A stretch of DNA of 40,010 nucleotides from assembly GCA_947476425.1 (NCBI GenBank), contig CANJQJ010000027.1, forward strand, positions 1 to 40,010, written 5' to 3'. The position numbers and the translations under genes are program-made. The notes below the pieces were generated by a model. It had not been told where the DNA came from. It saw nothing but the letters and a program-made list of their open reading frames with translations, and searched no databases. Each line of letters opens with the position of its first letter. Positions within the stretch are counted from its first letter, which is position 1. This document shows, in pieces, positions 29,902 through 38,816 of the stretch. The DNA is from Sphingomonadaceae bacterium (GTDB lineage: Bacteria > Pseudomonadota > Alphaproteobacteria > Sphingomonadales > Sphingomonadaceae).

Positions 29902-30266
29902 TCGAGGGCTCCCTTTTTCCACGCATAGGCAAAACCGATGCCGAGTTCGACGAGGAACAGCATCATCGAGGCCCAGCCAGTGAGACCGATCCCGCCGAGC
30001 GACACCGCCCAGGGGTAGAGAAACGCAGCTTCAAGGTCGAACACGATGAACAGGATCGCGACGAGATAGAAGCGCACGTCGAATTGCGCACGACTGTCCT
30101 CGAACGCCGGGAAGCCGCACTCATATTCAGCGAGCTTGTCCGGATTTGGCTTGGCGGTTCCCGTCAGGCGATTGACGATCATCGGCAGTACGACAAACGC
30201 CCCCGAGATCGCCAGCGCGACGCCAAGGAACAACAGGATCGGCAGATATTGCGAAAGGTCAACCAA
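29892..30266 (-). CDS. nuoA: NADH-quinone oxidoreductase subunit A
   Basis: A three-helix membrane subunit. [32 protein letters not shown] contains the conserved loop cysteine and the membrane acidic residues at the joint between the two arms. From TTG 30266 ([14 protein letters not shown]) it has 124 residues, the usual length; ATG 30281 would add five residues and is a real alternative. It is the first nuo gene and lies 73 bases after the inositol monophosphatase gene. Confidence 0.94.
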   Translation of the reverse strand: MVDLSQYLPILLFLGVALAISGAFVVLPMIVNRLTGTAKPNPDKLAEYECGFPAFEDSRAQFDVRFYLVAILFIVFDLEAAFLYPWAVSLGGIGLTGWASMMLFLVELGIGFAYAWKKGALDWE

Positions 30267-30339
30267 GGGCTTTTCTCGCATTCGCGAAATGAGATTGTCC
30301 GCGCTTTTAGGAGTGCGAACCGCGTCTAGCAAGCGTCGA

Positions 30340-31143
30340 TCAGCCCCTCAATGCACCGGCCACGAGCTTGTGGAGTTTCGAATGGAGCACATCGGTCGCC
30401 GCAAGCACTTCGGAACGGTCGATTACTCGCTCGCCACCACGAAAATCTGTAACGAAACCGCCGGCTTCGCGCACCAGCAGCAGCCCCGCGGCGACATCCC
30501 AGGGCTTCAGTCCGCCTTCCCAGAAAGCATCGTAGCGTCCTGCAGCCACCCAGGCGAGATCGAGCGCCGCTGCTCCGAAACGTCGGATACCGGCCACTTC
30601 CGGCGCGACGGCAGCGAAAATCGAGGTCCACTGCGCGAAATCGCCATGGCCGAGGAATGGAATACCGGTCGCAATCAGCGAATCAGCAAGGTCGCGACGC
30701 GCCGAGACGCGAAGGCGACGATCCTGGAGCCATGCCCCCCTGCCCTTCTCTGCCCAGAAGCTTTCATCCGTCAGTGGCTGATGGATCAGGCCATGCGATA
30801 TGTCACCGCTAGGCTCCTGGACCGCGATCGAGATCGCGAAGTGCGGGATGCCATGGAGAAAATTGGACGTTCCGTCGAGCGGATCCACTACCCAGCGCGG
30901 CTTGGACGGATCGCCAGCGATCTCGCCACGCTCCTCCATCAGGAACCCCCAGTCGGGACGCGCCTTGCTCAGTTCCTCGAACAAGGTCTGCTCGGCCTGG
31001 CGATCGGCCATGGTGACAAAGTCGGCTGGGCCCTTGCGGCTGACCTGGAGTTGCTGGACCTCGTTGAAATCCCGCCGAAGACGCGGCGCGGCCTTGCGCG
31101 CGGCGCGATCCATGACGGTAATGAGGCCGGAATGCGATACCAT
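30340..31143 (-). CDS. Inositol monophosphatase family protein (SuhB-like)
   Basis: A 267-residue Mg-dependent, lithium-sensitive phosphatase. The metal-binding signature is complete: Glu-Glu in FLMEERGE near residue 70, [24 protein letters not shown] at residues 85-108, and [17 protein letters not shown] near residue 218. Family members act on inositol-1-phosphate, fructose-1,6-bisphosphate or PAP, and the sequence alone does not decide. A role as fructose-1,6-bisphosphatase would fit the fba, pgk and gap genes upstream, but that is inference. It lies between a palindromic repeat and nuoA. Confidence 0.93.
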   Translation of the reverse strand: MVSHSGLITVMDRAARKAAPRLRRDFNEVQQLQVSRKGPADFVTMADRQAEQTLFEELSKARPDWGFLMEERGEIAGDPSKPRWVVDPLDGTSNFLHGIPHFAISIAVQEPSGDISHGLIHQPLTDESFWAEKGRGAWLQDRRLRVSARRDLADSLIATGIPFLGHGDFAQWTSIFAAVAPEVAGIRRFGAAALDLAWVAAGRYDAFWEGGLKPWDVAAGLLLVREAGGFVTDFRGGERVIDRSEVLAATDVLHSKLHKLVAGALRG

Positions 31144-31150
31144 GGGATTC

Positions 31151-31257
31151 CTTCCCCCCTCCCGATTGCGGGAGGGGTCGGGGGAGGGCCTGTCAGATAT
31201 GGAGGACTGCAGCCCGTGAACAGGCCCTCCCCTAACCCCTCTCCCAAGCGGGAGGGG
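31151..31257. repeat. Composite palindromic (REP-like, cruciform) element, copy 2
   Basis: It fills the gap between efp and the inositol monophosphatase gene. The left hairpin pairs CCCCTCCC (31156-31163) with GGGAGGGG (31170-31177). The right hairpin pairs a CCCCTCTCCC arm with GGGAGGGG around an AAGC loop. A long-range inverted repeat of about 20 bases joins 31174-31193 to 31220-31239 with two mismatches. The layout is that of copy 1 at 2009-2125; the central sequence differs. Confidence 0.8.
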
Positions 31258-31263
31258 AACTCA

Positions 31264-31827
31264 TCAATCGGCGCGCTTGACGTAGGTCTGTTCGTAAACG
31301 TCAACGACGATCCGCGTGCCTGCACCGATATGGGGTGGCACCATTACGCGCACGCCATTCTCGAGCAGCGCAGGCTTGAAGCTCGACGAAGCGGTCTGAC
31401 CCTTGACCACGGCATCGGCCTCGACAATCATCGCCTCGACGGTATCGGGCAGCTGCACCGAAATCGGCCGCTCCTCCCAAAGCTCCATCACCACATCCAT
31501 GCCGTCCTGAAGGAAGGCCGCAGCCTCGCCGAGCAGATCGCGCGGCAGCGAGACCTGGTCGTAATTATCCTTGTCCATGAACGTCAGGCTGTCGCCCTCA
31601 GCAAACAGGAACTGGAAATCCTTGGTGTCGAGACGCACGCGCTCGACCGTCTCGGCGGAGCGGAAGCGAACATTGTTCTTCCGGCCGTCGATGAGATTCT
31701 TGAGCTCAACCTGCATGTAGGCGCCGCCCTTGCCGGGCTGCGTGTGCTGGATCTTGACCGCGCGCCACAGGCCCTTTTCATATTCGATTATGTTGCCGGG
31801 ACGAATGTCCACGCCGCTGATTTTCAT
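31264..31827 (-). CDS. efp: Elongation factor P
   Basis: A 187-residue tRNA-shaped translation factor that rescues ribosomes stalled at consecutive prolines. Three beta-barrel domains are present: [16 protein letters not shown] at the start, [26 protein letters not shown] in the middle, and the [19 protein letters not shown]-terminus. The modifiable position is a Lys in TQPGKGGAY (residue 33). I start it at ATG 31827, six bases after an AGGTG; an upstream GTG (31836) would add three residues. It lies downstream of thiE. Confidence 0.96.
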   Translation of the reverse strand: MKISGVDIRPGNIIEYEKGLWRAVKIQHTQPGKGGAYMQVELKNLIDGRKNNVRFRSAETVERVRLDTKDFQFLFAEGDSLTFMDKDNYDQVSLPRDLLGEAAAFLQDGMDVVMELWEERPISVQLPDTVEAMIVEADAVVKGQTASSSFKPALLENGVRVMVPPHIGAGTRIVVDVYEQTYVKRAD

Positions 31828-31872
31828 GGATGGCACCTGACCGATGAGGATGGAAAAACGCTCGGGCGCCCT

Positions 31873-32577
31873 TTAGCTGCCTGCCTTCGCCGGGGCAAGC
31901 ACTGCTGCGAAACGCTTCACGGCCGCCCCCGGCCCGGCGGGATCGTCCCACACCGCGCTGCAGACGGCGACAAAATCCGCACCGGCTTCGACAAGCGGCC
32001 TGGCGTTTTCCGGCGTGATCCCGCCAATCGCAACGCAAGGTACCCCGCAGATCGTCGACCACCATCCCAGGATGGATGCTTCTGGCCGATGTTCGGTTTC
32101 CTTGGTCGTGGTTGGGTAGAAGGCTCCGAACGCGACATAGTCAGCCCCCTCCTCGGCGGCTTCAAGCGCCAGATGGCGGCTGCCATGGCAGGTCACGCCG
32201 ATCTGCGCGTCGCGGCCCAGCGCTTCGCGCGCTTCCATGACGGACCCGTCGTCCTGGCCGAGATGGACGCCGTCCGCGCCTAGCCGCTTGGCGAGACCGA
32301 TGCTGTCGTTCACGATGAAGGCGACTTCGCGATCGGCGCAGATCTTCTGGAGCGGAGGCGCCAGATCCGCGATGGCGTGATCGTCGATACCCTTGAGGCG
32401 CAGCTGGAATGCCGCAACCGGGGCCGCATCGAGCGCTTCGATGAGCTTGTCGGCAAATTCCGGCCCGATCGTCGCCGGCGAGATCAGGTAGAGCTCGCAC
32501 GGCAGGCGCCGGATATCGCTGTCGAAGCGAGCCGCAAAACCGGGATCGAGGGGGATATCGTCAGAATCTTCGGTCAT
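31873..32577 (-). CDS. thiE: Thiamine phosphate synthase (ThiE-like)
   Basis: A TIM-barrel enzyme of about 234 residues that couples the pyrimidine and thiazole halves of thiamine. AFQLRLKGID near residue 52, the diphosphate site VNDSIGLAKRLGADGVHLGQDD near residue 85, YVAFGAFYPTTTKE near 146 and CVAIGGITPENARPLVEAGADFVAV near 180 are the core motifs. I start it at ATG 32577 (MTEDSDDIP); the frame runs 26 residues further back, but that stretch is translated palindromic repeat. It follows fba across the repeat. Transketolase needs thiamine diphosphate, so its nearness to tkt may matter. No TPP riboswitch is evident upstream. Confidence 0.88.
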   Translation of the reverse strand: MTEDSDDIPLDPGFAARFDSDIRRLPCELYLISPATIGPEFADKLIEALDAAPVAAFQLRLKGIDDHAIADLAPPLQKICADREVAFIVNDSIGLAKRLGADGVHLGQDDGSVMEAREALGRDAQIGVTCHGSRHLALEAAEEGADYVAFGAFYPTTTKETEHRPEASILGWWSTICGVPCVAIGGITPENARPLVEAGADFVAVCSAVWDDPAGPGAAVKRFAAVLAPAKAGS

Positions 32578-32585
32578 GCTTCGTT

Positions 32586-32651
32586 GTACCCCGGCGAAGG
32601 CCGGGGTCCAGTTCCGGCGTTGCTGCTGGACCCCGGCCTTTGCCGGGGTAC
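32586..32651. repeat. Paired inverted REP-like hairpins between fba and thiE
   Basis: Two 26-base arms, 32586-32611 and 32626-32651, are reverse complements with one mismatch, separated by 14 bases. Each arm is itself a hairpin with an eight-base stem ACCCCGGC/GCCGGGGT around a GAAG or CTTT loop. This is the arrangement of a BIME, two inverted REP units. Placement between co-directional genes suggests a role in message stability, which is inference. Confidence 0.85.
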
Positions 32652-32664
32652 GCATTTTCTGAAC

Positions 32665-33561
32665 TCAGGCCGTCTTCACGGTCGAGGCCGTGTAGATCGC
32701 GTCGATCGCGCTGCCCAGCGAGGCATCGAATTCTGCGTCGCTCATCTGGAAACGCAGGTCTTCGAGCAGCGCTCGGCTGAAGCTGGCGATGATGCCACGA
32801 TTTTTCGCAAGTTCGACGCAAGCTTCGGGACGCTTGAAGCCACCCGACAGGGCGACCACACGCAGCACGCGCGGATGATCGACCAGCGGCCCGAACAATC
32901 CCGGCTTTACTGGCAGGCTGAGCTTCAGCATCACCTTCTCGGTGCCCGGCATCCCATCGAGCGCCTTGAGCAGCTCCTCGAGCAGGATCTGGTCGCATTC
33001 GGCGCGCTCGGCGCTCTTGATATTCACTTCGGGCTCGATCATCGGTACCAGCCCTCCGGCCAGAACCTGCTGACCGACTTCGAACTGCTGCTTGACGATC
33101 GCGGCGATGCCCTCGCGGTTAGCGAGATTGATCACCGAACGCTCCTTGGTGCCGAACACGCCGAGACCCTTGGCGCGGGCGAGTAGCGCGTCGAGCTCGG
33201 GCATCGGCTTCATCAACTGGACGCCGTTCGCTTCGTCCTCAAGACCCTTGTCGATCTTGATGAAGGGAACCACGCCGCGCGCCTTCAGCGCTTGCGGCAC
33301 GGTCATGCCGTTCGCCTGGCCGTCCATCGTCCGCTCGAAAAGAATCGCGCCGACCACCTTGTCGCCGTTGAACGCCGGCGAAGTGATGATCCGGGTCCGC
33401 ATCTGGTGGATGAGGCCGTACATTTCCTCTTCGGTGGACCAGGCGCCCTCTTCGATCCCATAGCCCTTGAGCGCCTTGGGGGTCGAGCCGCCGCTCTGGT
33501 CGAGCGCGGCAATGAAGCCCTTGCCGTCGGCGATCTTCTTGGTCATTTCCTGAACGTTCAT
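32665..33561 (-). CDS. Fructose-bisphosphate aldolase, class I
   Basis: A 298-residue aldolase that cleaves or forms fructose-1,6-bisphosphate through a Schiff base. [17 protein letters not shown] near residue 15 and FIKIDKGL near residue 110 are class I motifs. [10 protein letters not shown] near 175, KVMLKLSLP near 212 (carrying the expected Schiff-base Lys) and VALSGGFKR near 240 complete the active site. It resembles the short Gram-positive FdaA type more than the zinc-dependent class II enzymes common in proteobacteria. Its ATG overlaps the pgk stop by four bases. Confidence 0.93.
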   Translation of the reverse strand: MNVQEMTKKIADGKGFIAALDQSGGSTPKALKGYGIEEGAWSTEEEMYGLIHQMRTRIITSPAFNGDKVVGAILFERTMDGQANGMTVPQALKARGVVPFIKIDKGLEDEANGVQLMKPMPELDALLARAKGLGVFGTKERSVINLANREGIAAIVKQQFEVGQQVLAGGLVPMIEPEVNIKSAERAECDQILLEELLKALDGMPGTEKVMLKLSLPVKPGLFGPLVDHPRVLRVVALSGGFKRPEACVELAKNRGIIASFSRALLEDLRFQMSDAEFDASLGSAIDAIYTASTVKTA

Positions 33562-34775
33562 CGGATGTCCCTTTTTAAATCAAAAAGCTGTCCAGCTTCC
33601 AGCGCCTTGACGCCCGGAAGCTCGCGCCCCTCCATCCACTCCAGAAACGCGCCACCCGCGGTGGACACGAAAGTAAAATCGGCTGCGACACCCGCATGGT
33701 TGAGCGCGGCGACGGTATCGCCACCACCTGCAACCGAGATCAGCGAGCCGCCCTGTGTCAGTGCCGCGGCGGTCCTGGCGAGCGCCACGGTCGCCATATC
33801 GAAGGGGGCGATCTCGAACGCACCCAACGGGCCATTCCAGACCAAAGTCTTACATGTCTTGAGCACATCCGCCAGCGCCTCGACCGCAGCCGGACCGACA
33901 TCGAGGATCATCTCATCGGCCGCGACTTCGTGGACATTTACGGTGCGGACCGGCGGGTTGGCCCGGAATTCCTTCGCGACCACGACATCGTAGGGCAGGT
34001 GAACGGTGCAATCCGCCTTGTCAGCCGCGTCGAGGATTTCGAGAACGGTGTCCTTGAGGTCATGCTCGCACAGTGACTTGCCGACATCGATTCCGCGCGC
34101 AGCCAGGAAAGTGTTGGCCATTCCGCCGCCGATAATCAGATGATCGACGCGGGCGACGAGATGCTTGAGAACGTCGAGCTTGGTTGAGACCTTGGCACCG
34201 CCAACAACAGCCGCCACGGGATGCTCCGGATTGCCGAGCGCCTTTTCGAGCGCTTCGAGTTCAGCCTGCATTGCGCGCCCGGCATAAGCGGGAAGCACGT
34301 GCGCCAGCCCCTCGGTCGAGGCATGGGCGAGGTGGGCGGCCGAAAATGCATCGTTGACGTAGAGATCGCCCAGCGCAGCAAAACGCGCGATCACCGCGGG
34401 ATCATTCTTTTCTTCGCCGCCGAAGAAGCGCGTGTTCTCAAGCAGGGCAATGTCGCCCGGCATCAGTGTCGCGACCGATGCCGCGTCACCTTCCCAATCG
34501 ATATATCGCACCGGACGCCCAAGCACCACTTCGAGCGGCTTTGCGATCCGTGACAGCGACATATCCGGCGTGGGGCCCTTGGGTCGGCCGAAATGCCCGA
34601 GTACCAGCACGATCGCGCCCTTGTCCGCCAGTTCGATGATCGTCGGCGCAGCGGAGCGCAGGCGGGTATCATCGGTGACGCGATTGCCATCCATCGGCAC
34701 GTTGAGGTCCTCGCGGACCAAGACTCGCGTGCCGTGGACATCGCCGATATCGTCGAGGGTCTTGAAACTGCTCAT
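33558..34775 (-). CDS. pgk: Phosphoglycerate kinase
   Basis: A 405-residue enzyme that interconverts 1,3-bisphosphoglycerate and 3-phosphoglycerate with [25 protein letters not shown] near residue 20 is the substrate-binding signature. [12 protein letters not shown] near 55, [17 protein letters not shown] near 190 and [18 protein letters not shown] near 355 cover both lobes and the ATP site. I start it at ATG 34775 (MSSFKTLDD), six bases after an AAGG; a GTG two codons earlier is less likely. It is preceded by gap and followed by fba with a four-base overlap. Confidence 0.96.
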   Translation of the reverse strand: MSSFKTLDDIGDVHGTRVLVREDLNVPMDGNRVTDDTRLRSAAPTIIELADKGAIVLVLGHFGRPKGPTPDMSLSRIAKPLEVVLGRPVRYIDWEGDAASVATLMPGDIALLENTRFFGGEEKNDPAVIARFAALGDLYVNDAFSAAHLAHASTEGLAHVLPAYAGRAMQAELEALEKALGNPEHPVAAVVGGAKVSTKLDVLKHLVARVDHLIIGGGMANTFLAARGIDVGKSLCEHDLKDTVLEILDAADKADCTVHLPYDVVVAKEFRANPPVRTVNVHEVAADEMILDVGPAAVEALADVLKTCKTLVWNGPLGAFEIAPFDMATVALARTAAALTQGGSLISVAGGGDTVAALNHAGVAADFTFVSTAGGAFLEWMEGRELPGVKALEAGQLFDLKRDIR

Positions 34776-34799
34776 CTTCACCCTTGGCTTAATGAATCA

Positions 34800-34827
34800 C
34801 GCCGTCCCGACATAAGCCGGGACGGCG
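34800..34827. repeat. Intercistronic hairpin between gap and pgk
   Basis: CGCCGTCCCG (34800-34809) and CGGGACGGCG (34818-34827) form a perfect ten-base stem with an eight-base loop. It sits in the 63-base gap downstream of gap on the minus strand. No T-run follows, so partial termination is not obvious. A processing or stability element that sets the gap:pgk ratio is possible. Confidence 0.65.
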
Positions 34828-34838
34828 ATGTTTGGAGT

Positions 34839-35849
34839 TCAGATCAGCTTCGCCATCGCACCGGCGGTATCGACCATGCGGTTCGAAAAACCCCATTCAT
34901 TGTCGTACCAGGAAAGCACGCGCACGAGCTTGCCCTCGATCACGCTGGTCTCGAGGCTGTCGACGGTCGAGCTGGCCGGGCAGTGATTATAATCGATCGA
35001 GACAAGCGGCTCCTCGCTATAATCGAGCACGCCCGCGAGCGGACCATTCTCGGAGGCTGCCTTGAGGATCGCGTTGACCTCTTCCTTCGTGGTGTCGCGC
35101 TTTGGCGTGAAGGTGAGATCGACCAACGACACGTTCGGGGTCGGCACGCGGATCGCCGATCCGTCGAGCTTGCCCTTCAGTTCGGGAAGAACCTCGCCGA
35201 CCGCGCGGGCAGCGCCCGTCGTCGTCGGGATCATCGACATCGCAGCCGCACGGGCACGGCGCATGTCGGGGTGGATCTGGTCGAGGATTTTCTGGTCGTT
35301 GGTATAGGCATGGATGGTCGTCATCAGGCCGCGCTCGATGCCGATTGCATCATTCAGGACCTTGGCGACCGGCGCCAGGCAGTTGGTGGTGCATGAAGCA
35401 TTGGACACGATCTTGTGATCGGCCGTCAGCTTGTCATGGTTGACCCCGAATACAACGGTGAGATCGACACCCTTGGCCGGTGCCGAAATCAGTACGCGCT
35501 TGGCGCCAGCGGTCAGATGCTTGCCGGCGCTTTCCGCGTCGGCGAAGAAGCCGGTGCATTCGAGCGCGATGTCGATGCCATTTTCGGCATGCGGCAGGTT
35601 GGCCGGATCACGCTCCGCAGTCACCTTGATTCGCTTGCCGTCGATGATCAGGTCATTGCCATCGGCCTTCACCTCTCCGGGATAGGCGCCGTGGACGCTA
35701 TCGCGCTTGAAGAGGAGGGCATTGGACTTGGCATCGGCGAGATCGTTGATCGCCACCAGTTCGAGGCCCGATTCAGGACGCGCCAATATTGCGCGTGCGA
35801 CCAGACGGCCGATACGTCCGAAACCGTTGATCGCTACTTTCGTCGCCAT
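34839..35849 (-). CDS. gap: Glyceraldehyde-3-phosphate dehydrogenase, type I
   Basis: A 336-residue enzyme of glycolysis and gluconeogenesis. It begins [18 protein letters not shown] (Rossmann fold). The catalytic cysteine is Cys153 in [13 protein letters not shown], and the partner His is in the HAYTNDQKI segment. The C-terminal [14 protein letters not shown] is complete. I start it at ATG 35849 because AAGGAG lies close upstream; the frame extends 17 residues further back without family similarity. It follows tkt after 19 bases. Confidence 0.97.
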   Translation of the reverse strand: MATKVAINGFGRIGRLVARAILARPESGLELVAINDLADAKSNALLFKRDSVHGAYPGEVKADGNDLIIDGKRIKVTAERDPANLPHAENGIDIALECTGFFADAESAGKHLTAGAKRVLISAPAKGVDLTVVFGVNHDKLTADHKIVSNASCTTNCLAPVAKVLNDAIGIERGLMTTIHAYTNDQKILDQIHPDMRRARAAAMSMIPTTTGAARAVGEVLPELKGKLDGSAIRVPTPNVSLVDLTFTPKRDTTKEEVNAILKAASENGPLAGVLDYSEEPLVSIDYNHCPASSTVDSLETSVIEGKLVRVLSWYDNEWGFSNRMVDTAGAMAKLI

Positions 35850-35868
35850 TTTCGATTCTCCTTGAAAT

Positions 35869-37833
35869 TCAATCGAGTGCACTGAGGACTTGCGGCACAA
35901 TCTTTTCCGCCGTCAGTCCGAAATGATCGTAGAGCGTCTCATACGGAGCGGAGGCTCCGAACCCGTTAACGCCGAAACGAAGTCCATCGATGCCGACATA
36001 GCGTTCCCACCCCATCGGGGTTCCCGCTTCGATCGACACCTTGAGCATGTCCGTCGGCAAGATGTCCTTGCGATAGGTCAACGCCTGGGCGTCGAAGCGC
36101 GACCAGCAGGGCATCGAGACGACATCCGCGCCGACGCCAGACGCTTCGAGCCGGTCGGCGACCGCGACCGCGATCTCCACTTCCGAGCCGGTTGCGACCA
36201 GCACCACCTTGCGCGCCGCTTTTGCAGAACGCAGGCGATAGGCCCCCTTGGCGGACAGGTTTTCCGATGCTTCGGTGCGCAGCTGCGGCAGGTTTTGCCG
36301 GGTCAGCGCGAGCAGCGACGGGCCGTCGTGGCGCTGAAGTGCAAGTTCCCAGCATTCGGCAGTCTCGACGACGTCCGCCGGACGATAGCTGTCGAGATTT
36401 GGGATTACCCGCAGCGCCATCATGTGCTCGACGGGCTGGTGCGTTGGTCCATCTTCGCCAAGGCCGATCGAATCATGCGTCATCACGAAGATCGAACGAA
36501 CCTGCTGGAGCGCGGCCAGACGTATTGCCGCGCGGCAATAGTCGGCGAAAACGAGGAAGGTGCCGCCGTAGGGAATCACGCCGCCGTGAAGCGCCATGCC
36601 ATTCATCGCCGCGGCCATGCCGAATTCACGAATGCCGTAATAGACATAGCGACCACCGTAATTTTCGGCGGTAAGCGGTGTCTGTATCTTGGTGCGGGTG
36701 TTGTTCGAACCCGTCAGATCAGCCGAGCCGCCAATCGTCTCGGGCAACAGCTCATTGATCGCACCCAATGCCATTTCGGATGCCTTGCGCGTCGCGACCT
36801 TCTGCGGTGCTGCGATCAGGCCGTCGATATACGCCTTCAGCGAGAAGCCAGCCGGCAATTCGCCCGCCATGCGCCGCGTGAATTCCGCCTTGTCGGAATG
36901 GCTTGAAAGCCGTCCTTCCCAAGCCGCGCTTACCGAAGCACCGCGCTTGCCGGCTTCGAGCCACCCAGCACGAATGTCAGCTGGAATTTCGAATGGCGGA
37001 TATTCCCAGCCGAGTTCAGCGCGGGCGGCTGCAATCTCGTCCTTGCCCAGCGGCGAACCATGAACGCCTGAGGTCCCCTGCTTGTTGGGCGCGCCCTTGC
37101 CGATCAGCGTGCGGCACGCGACGATCGAAGGCCTTGGGTCGGCGAGCGCCTCATCGAGCGCGCGGGCGACATCCGCCTGGTCGTGCCCATCGCAGCTGAC
37201 GGTGTGCCAGCCCGTCGCGACATAGCGGGCGAGCACATCCTCGCTTGACGATAGCGAGACAGCGCCATCGATGGTGATACGGTTATCGTCCCACAGCACG
37301 ATCATCCGGCCAAGCTTGAGATGCCCGGCGAGCCCAATCGCCTCGTGATTGATGCCTTCCATCAGGCAGCCGTCTCCGGCGATCACCCAGGTGCGATGAT
37401 CGACGAGTTCGTCGCCGTAAATCGCGTTCAGGTGGCGTTCGGCAATCGCCATGCCCACCGCCGTGGCGACACCCGTGCCGAGCGGCCCCGTGGTCGCCTC
37501 CACGCCCGCAAGCTCGAAATTCTCGGGATGTCCGGCGCATGGGCTGCCCAACTGGCGGAAATTGCGGATATCGTCGAGCGTCGGCCGAGCATAGCCCGTG
37601 AGGTGGAGCAGGCTGTAGAGCAGCATCGAGCCATGGCCTGCCGAAAGCACGAAGCGATCGCGATCAGCCCAGCGCGGCTTCGCCGGATCATATTTCAGAT
37701 AGCGTGTGAACAGCACCGTCGCGACGTCGGCCATGCCCATCGGCATGCCGGGATGCCCGGAGTTGGCGGCCTCGACCGCATCCATCGAAAGCGCTCGGAT
37801 GGCGTTGGCGAGCTGGGAGGGATTGGCGGTCAT
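35869..37833 (-). CDS. tkt: Transketolase
   Basis: A thiamine-diphosphate enzyme of about 654 residues in the non-oxidative pentose phosphate pathway. [22 protein letters not shown] near residue 27 and [38 protein letters not shown] near residue 153 are the cofactor and metal sites. [19 protein letters not shown] near residue 460 is the transketolase signature. Two adjacent ATG codons exist; the second (37833) is better spaced from an AAAGG. It heads the tkt-gap-pgk-fba cluster and is divergent from the zapA group, so its promoter lies within 37834-38027, where I see no strong consensus. Confidence 0.96.
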   Translation of the reverse strand: MTANPSQLANAIRALSMDAVEAANSGHPGMPMGMADVATVLFTRYLKYDPAKPRWADRDRFVLSAGHGSMLLYSLLHLTGYARPTLDDIRNFRQLGSPCAGHPENFELAGVEATTGPLGTGVATAVGMAIAERHLNAIYGDELVDHRTWVIAGDGCLMEGINHEAIGLAGHLKLGRMIVLWDDNRITIDGAVSLSSSEDVLARYVATGWHTVSCDGHDQADVARALDEALADPRPSIVACRTLIGKGAPNKQGTSGVHGSPLGKDEIAAARAELGWEYPPFEIPADIRAGWLEAGKRGASVSAAWEGRLSSHSDKAEFTRRMAGELPAGFSLKAYIDGLIAAPQKVATRKASEMALGAINELLPETIGGSADLTGSNNTRTKIQTPLTAENYGGRYVYYGIREFGMAAAMNGMALHGGVIPYGGTFLVFADYCRAAIRLAALQQVRSIFVMTHDSIGLGEDGPTHQPVEHMMALRVIPNLDSYRPADVVETAECWELALQRHDGPSLLALTRQNLPQLRTEASENLSAKGAYRLRSAKAARKVVLVATGSEVEIAVAVADRLEASGVGADVVSMPCWSRFDAQALTYRKDILPTDMLKVSIEAGTPMGWERYVGIDGLRFGVNGFGASAPYETLYDHFGLTAEKIVPQVLSALD

Positions 37834-38027
37834 CATGAGCCTTTGTTGGACTAATGGGCGTAAGAACGGCGACAGGTGCGCAAAACCACACCGCCCGATT
37901 CGAACCGGACGGAGTGCGCGGGGTCATTTGTCCCCCCGCGAAGGCAGCGTCAACCGCAACTGCACAATAACCTTCACTTGTCTTGAGAGCAGTTGCTCGA
38001 AGGCAACGACATGCTATTGTGATCATA

Positions 38028-38228
38028 ATGGGAAGCGACCGACTTATTATAGCGATTGGACGGCTGGACCAGGCGCTTGCGCGGCTGGAGAGGTCGCTTC
38101 CGGGAACGCAGAACCCGCAGGATGACAGTGCCATAGCGGCTCTCACCCTGCGTCATGAGCGACTGCGAACGGCTACCGAAACAGCGATCGCCCGGCTCGA
38201 TGCGCTGATCGGCACGGCGGAGGAATGA
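38028..38228 (+). CDS. Small helical protein upstream of zapA, function unknown
   Basis: A 66-residue product from ATG 38028, or 81 from an ATG at 37983 that I think too early. It is almost entirely predicted helix, with regularly spaced Leu/Ile (LIIAIGRLDQALARLERSL, then HERLRTATETAIARLDALI), which suggests a short coiled coil. It lacks a signal peptide or membrane segment. It ends four bases before zapA on the same strand, so the two are co-transcribed and it could act with ZapA in division. I cannot name a family. Confidence 0.7.
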   Translation: MGSDRLIIAIGRLDQALARLERSLPGTQNPQDDSAIAALTLRHERLRTATETAIARLDALIGTAEE

Positions 38229-38232
38229 CCGC

Positions 38233-38568
38233 ATGGCGCAGGTAACACTCGAAATCGCCGGACGTTCGTACCAGCTGGTTTGCCGCGATGGCGAAGAAGC
38301 GCATTTGCTCAATCTCGGCCAATTGGTCGATCGCAAGGCGCGGGATGCCGCACGGGCGGCAGGCAACATGACCGAGAACCGACAATTGCTCGTCACCGCC
38401 TTGCTGCTCGCCGATGCACTCAATGATCAGGAGGCCAGCAATTCGATCCCCGCGCCTCTCCCCGTCGAGGAACCCGACACCGCCTGGGTGGCCGATGCGA
38501 TCGAACGTATCGCCTCACGCGTGGAAAAACTTGTGGCTGCGCTTGAGGATGGCGCCGAGAACGACTAG
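38233..38568 (+). CDS. zapA: Cell division protein ZapA
   Basis: A 111-residue FtsZ-ring stabiliser. The N-terminal globular domain reads MAQVTLEIAGRSYQLVCRDGEEAHLLNLGQLVD, the ZapA pattern in which this small domain binds FtsZ. A helical region (NRQLLVTALLLADALND) follows, for dimerisation through a coiled coil. The acidic C-terminus is variable. The place of the gene, directly before the putative 6S RNA and the cyclo-ligase gene, is the arrangement conserved across proteobacteria. Confidence 0.93.
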   Translation: MAQVTLEIAGRSYQLVCRDGEEAHLLNLGQLVDRKARDAARAAGNMTENRQLLVTALLLADALNDQEASNSIPAPLPVEEPDTAWVADAIERIASRVEKLVAALEDGAEND

Positions 38569-38577
38569 ATAGGGAGG

Positions 38578-38737
38578 TGGCGGGTACTGCCCGATGCGCG
38601 CCTCTAGAACATCCCTGAGGCGATTAGACATCCAAGGGAGCTGTCCCTGGCCGGATCCTGGTCCGGCCTACACGGCGCCCACCTGACGTTACCGGCGTCA
38701 GAGGATATTCAGGCAAACGGTCACGGCGGTCCCGCCA
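38578..38737 (+). ncRNA. ssrS: Probable 6S RNA
   Basis: The segment between zapA and 5-formyltetrahydrofolate cyclo-ligase is where proteobacteria usually encode 6S RNA, which binds the sigma-70 RNA polymerase by mimicking an open promoter. A long terminal stem is visible: TGGCGGG (38578-38584) pairs with CCCGCCA (38731-38737), and after a one-base bulge ACTGCC (38586-38591) pairs with GGCGGT (38725-38730), with one G-U pair. Local hairpins include CGCCTC/GAGGCG, a CCAAGGGA/TCCCTGG stem, GGCCGGA/TCCGGCC and CTGACG/CGTCAG. About 160 bases is a fitting size. The exact ends and the central bubble are not proven. Confidence 0.7.
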
Positions 38738-38789
38738 ACGCCATATTTGCGCCTCGGCCCCGCGCCGGGGCGCAAAGCCGGCCTTCTCA

Positions 38790-38814
38790 CTGGACCCCGT
38801 CAATCGCCGGGGTA
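38790..38814. repeat. Single degenerate REP-like unit before the cyclo-ligase gene
   Basis: CTGGACCCCG, a six-base spacer and GCCGGGGTA match the right arm of the paired element at 32626-32651 apart from the loop. It ends two bases before the ATG at 38817, so it forms the leader of the following gene, and its GGGG may stand in for a ribosome-binding site. Confidence 0.65.
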
Positions 38815-38816
38815 GA

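Noticed and set aside
32578-32655. 26-residue N-terminal extension of thiE
   Set aside because: The extension is translated REP sequence and has no place in the ThiE fold; ATG 32577 starts the protein.
32578-32664. TPP riboswitch upstream of thiE
   Set aside because: The gap is fully occupied by the inverted REP pair and lacks the conserved THI-box cores.
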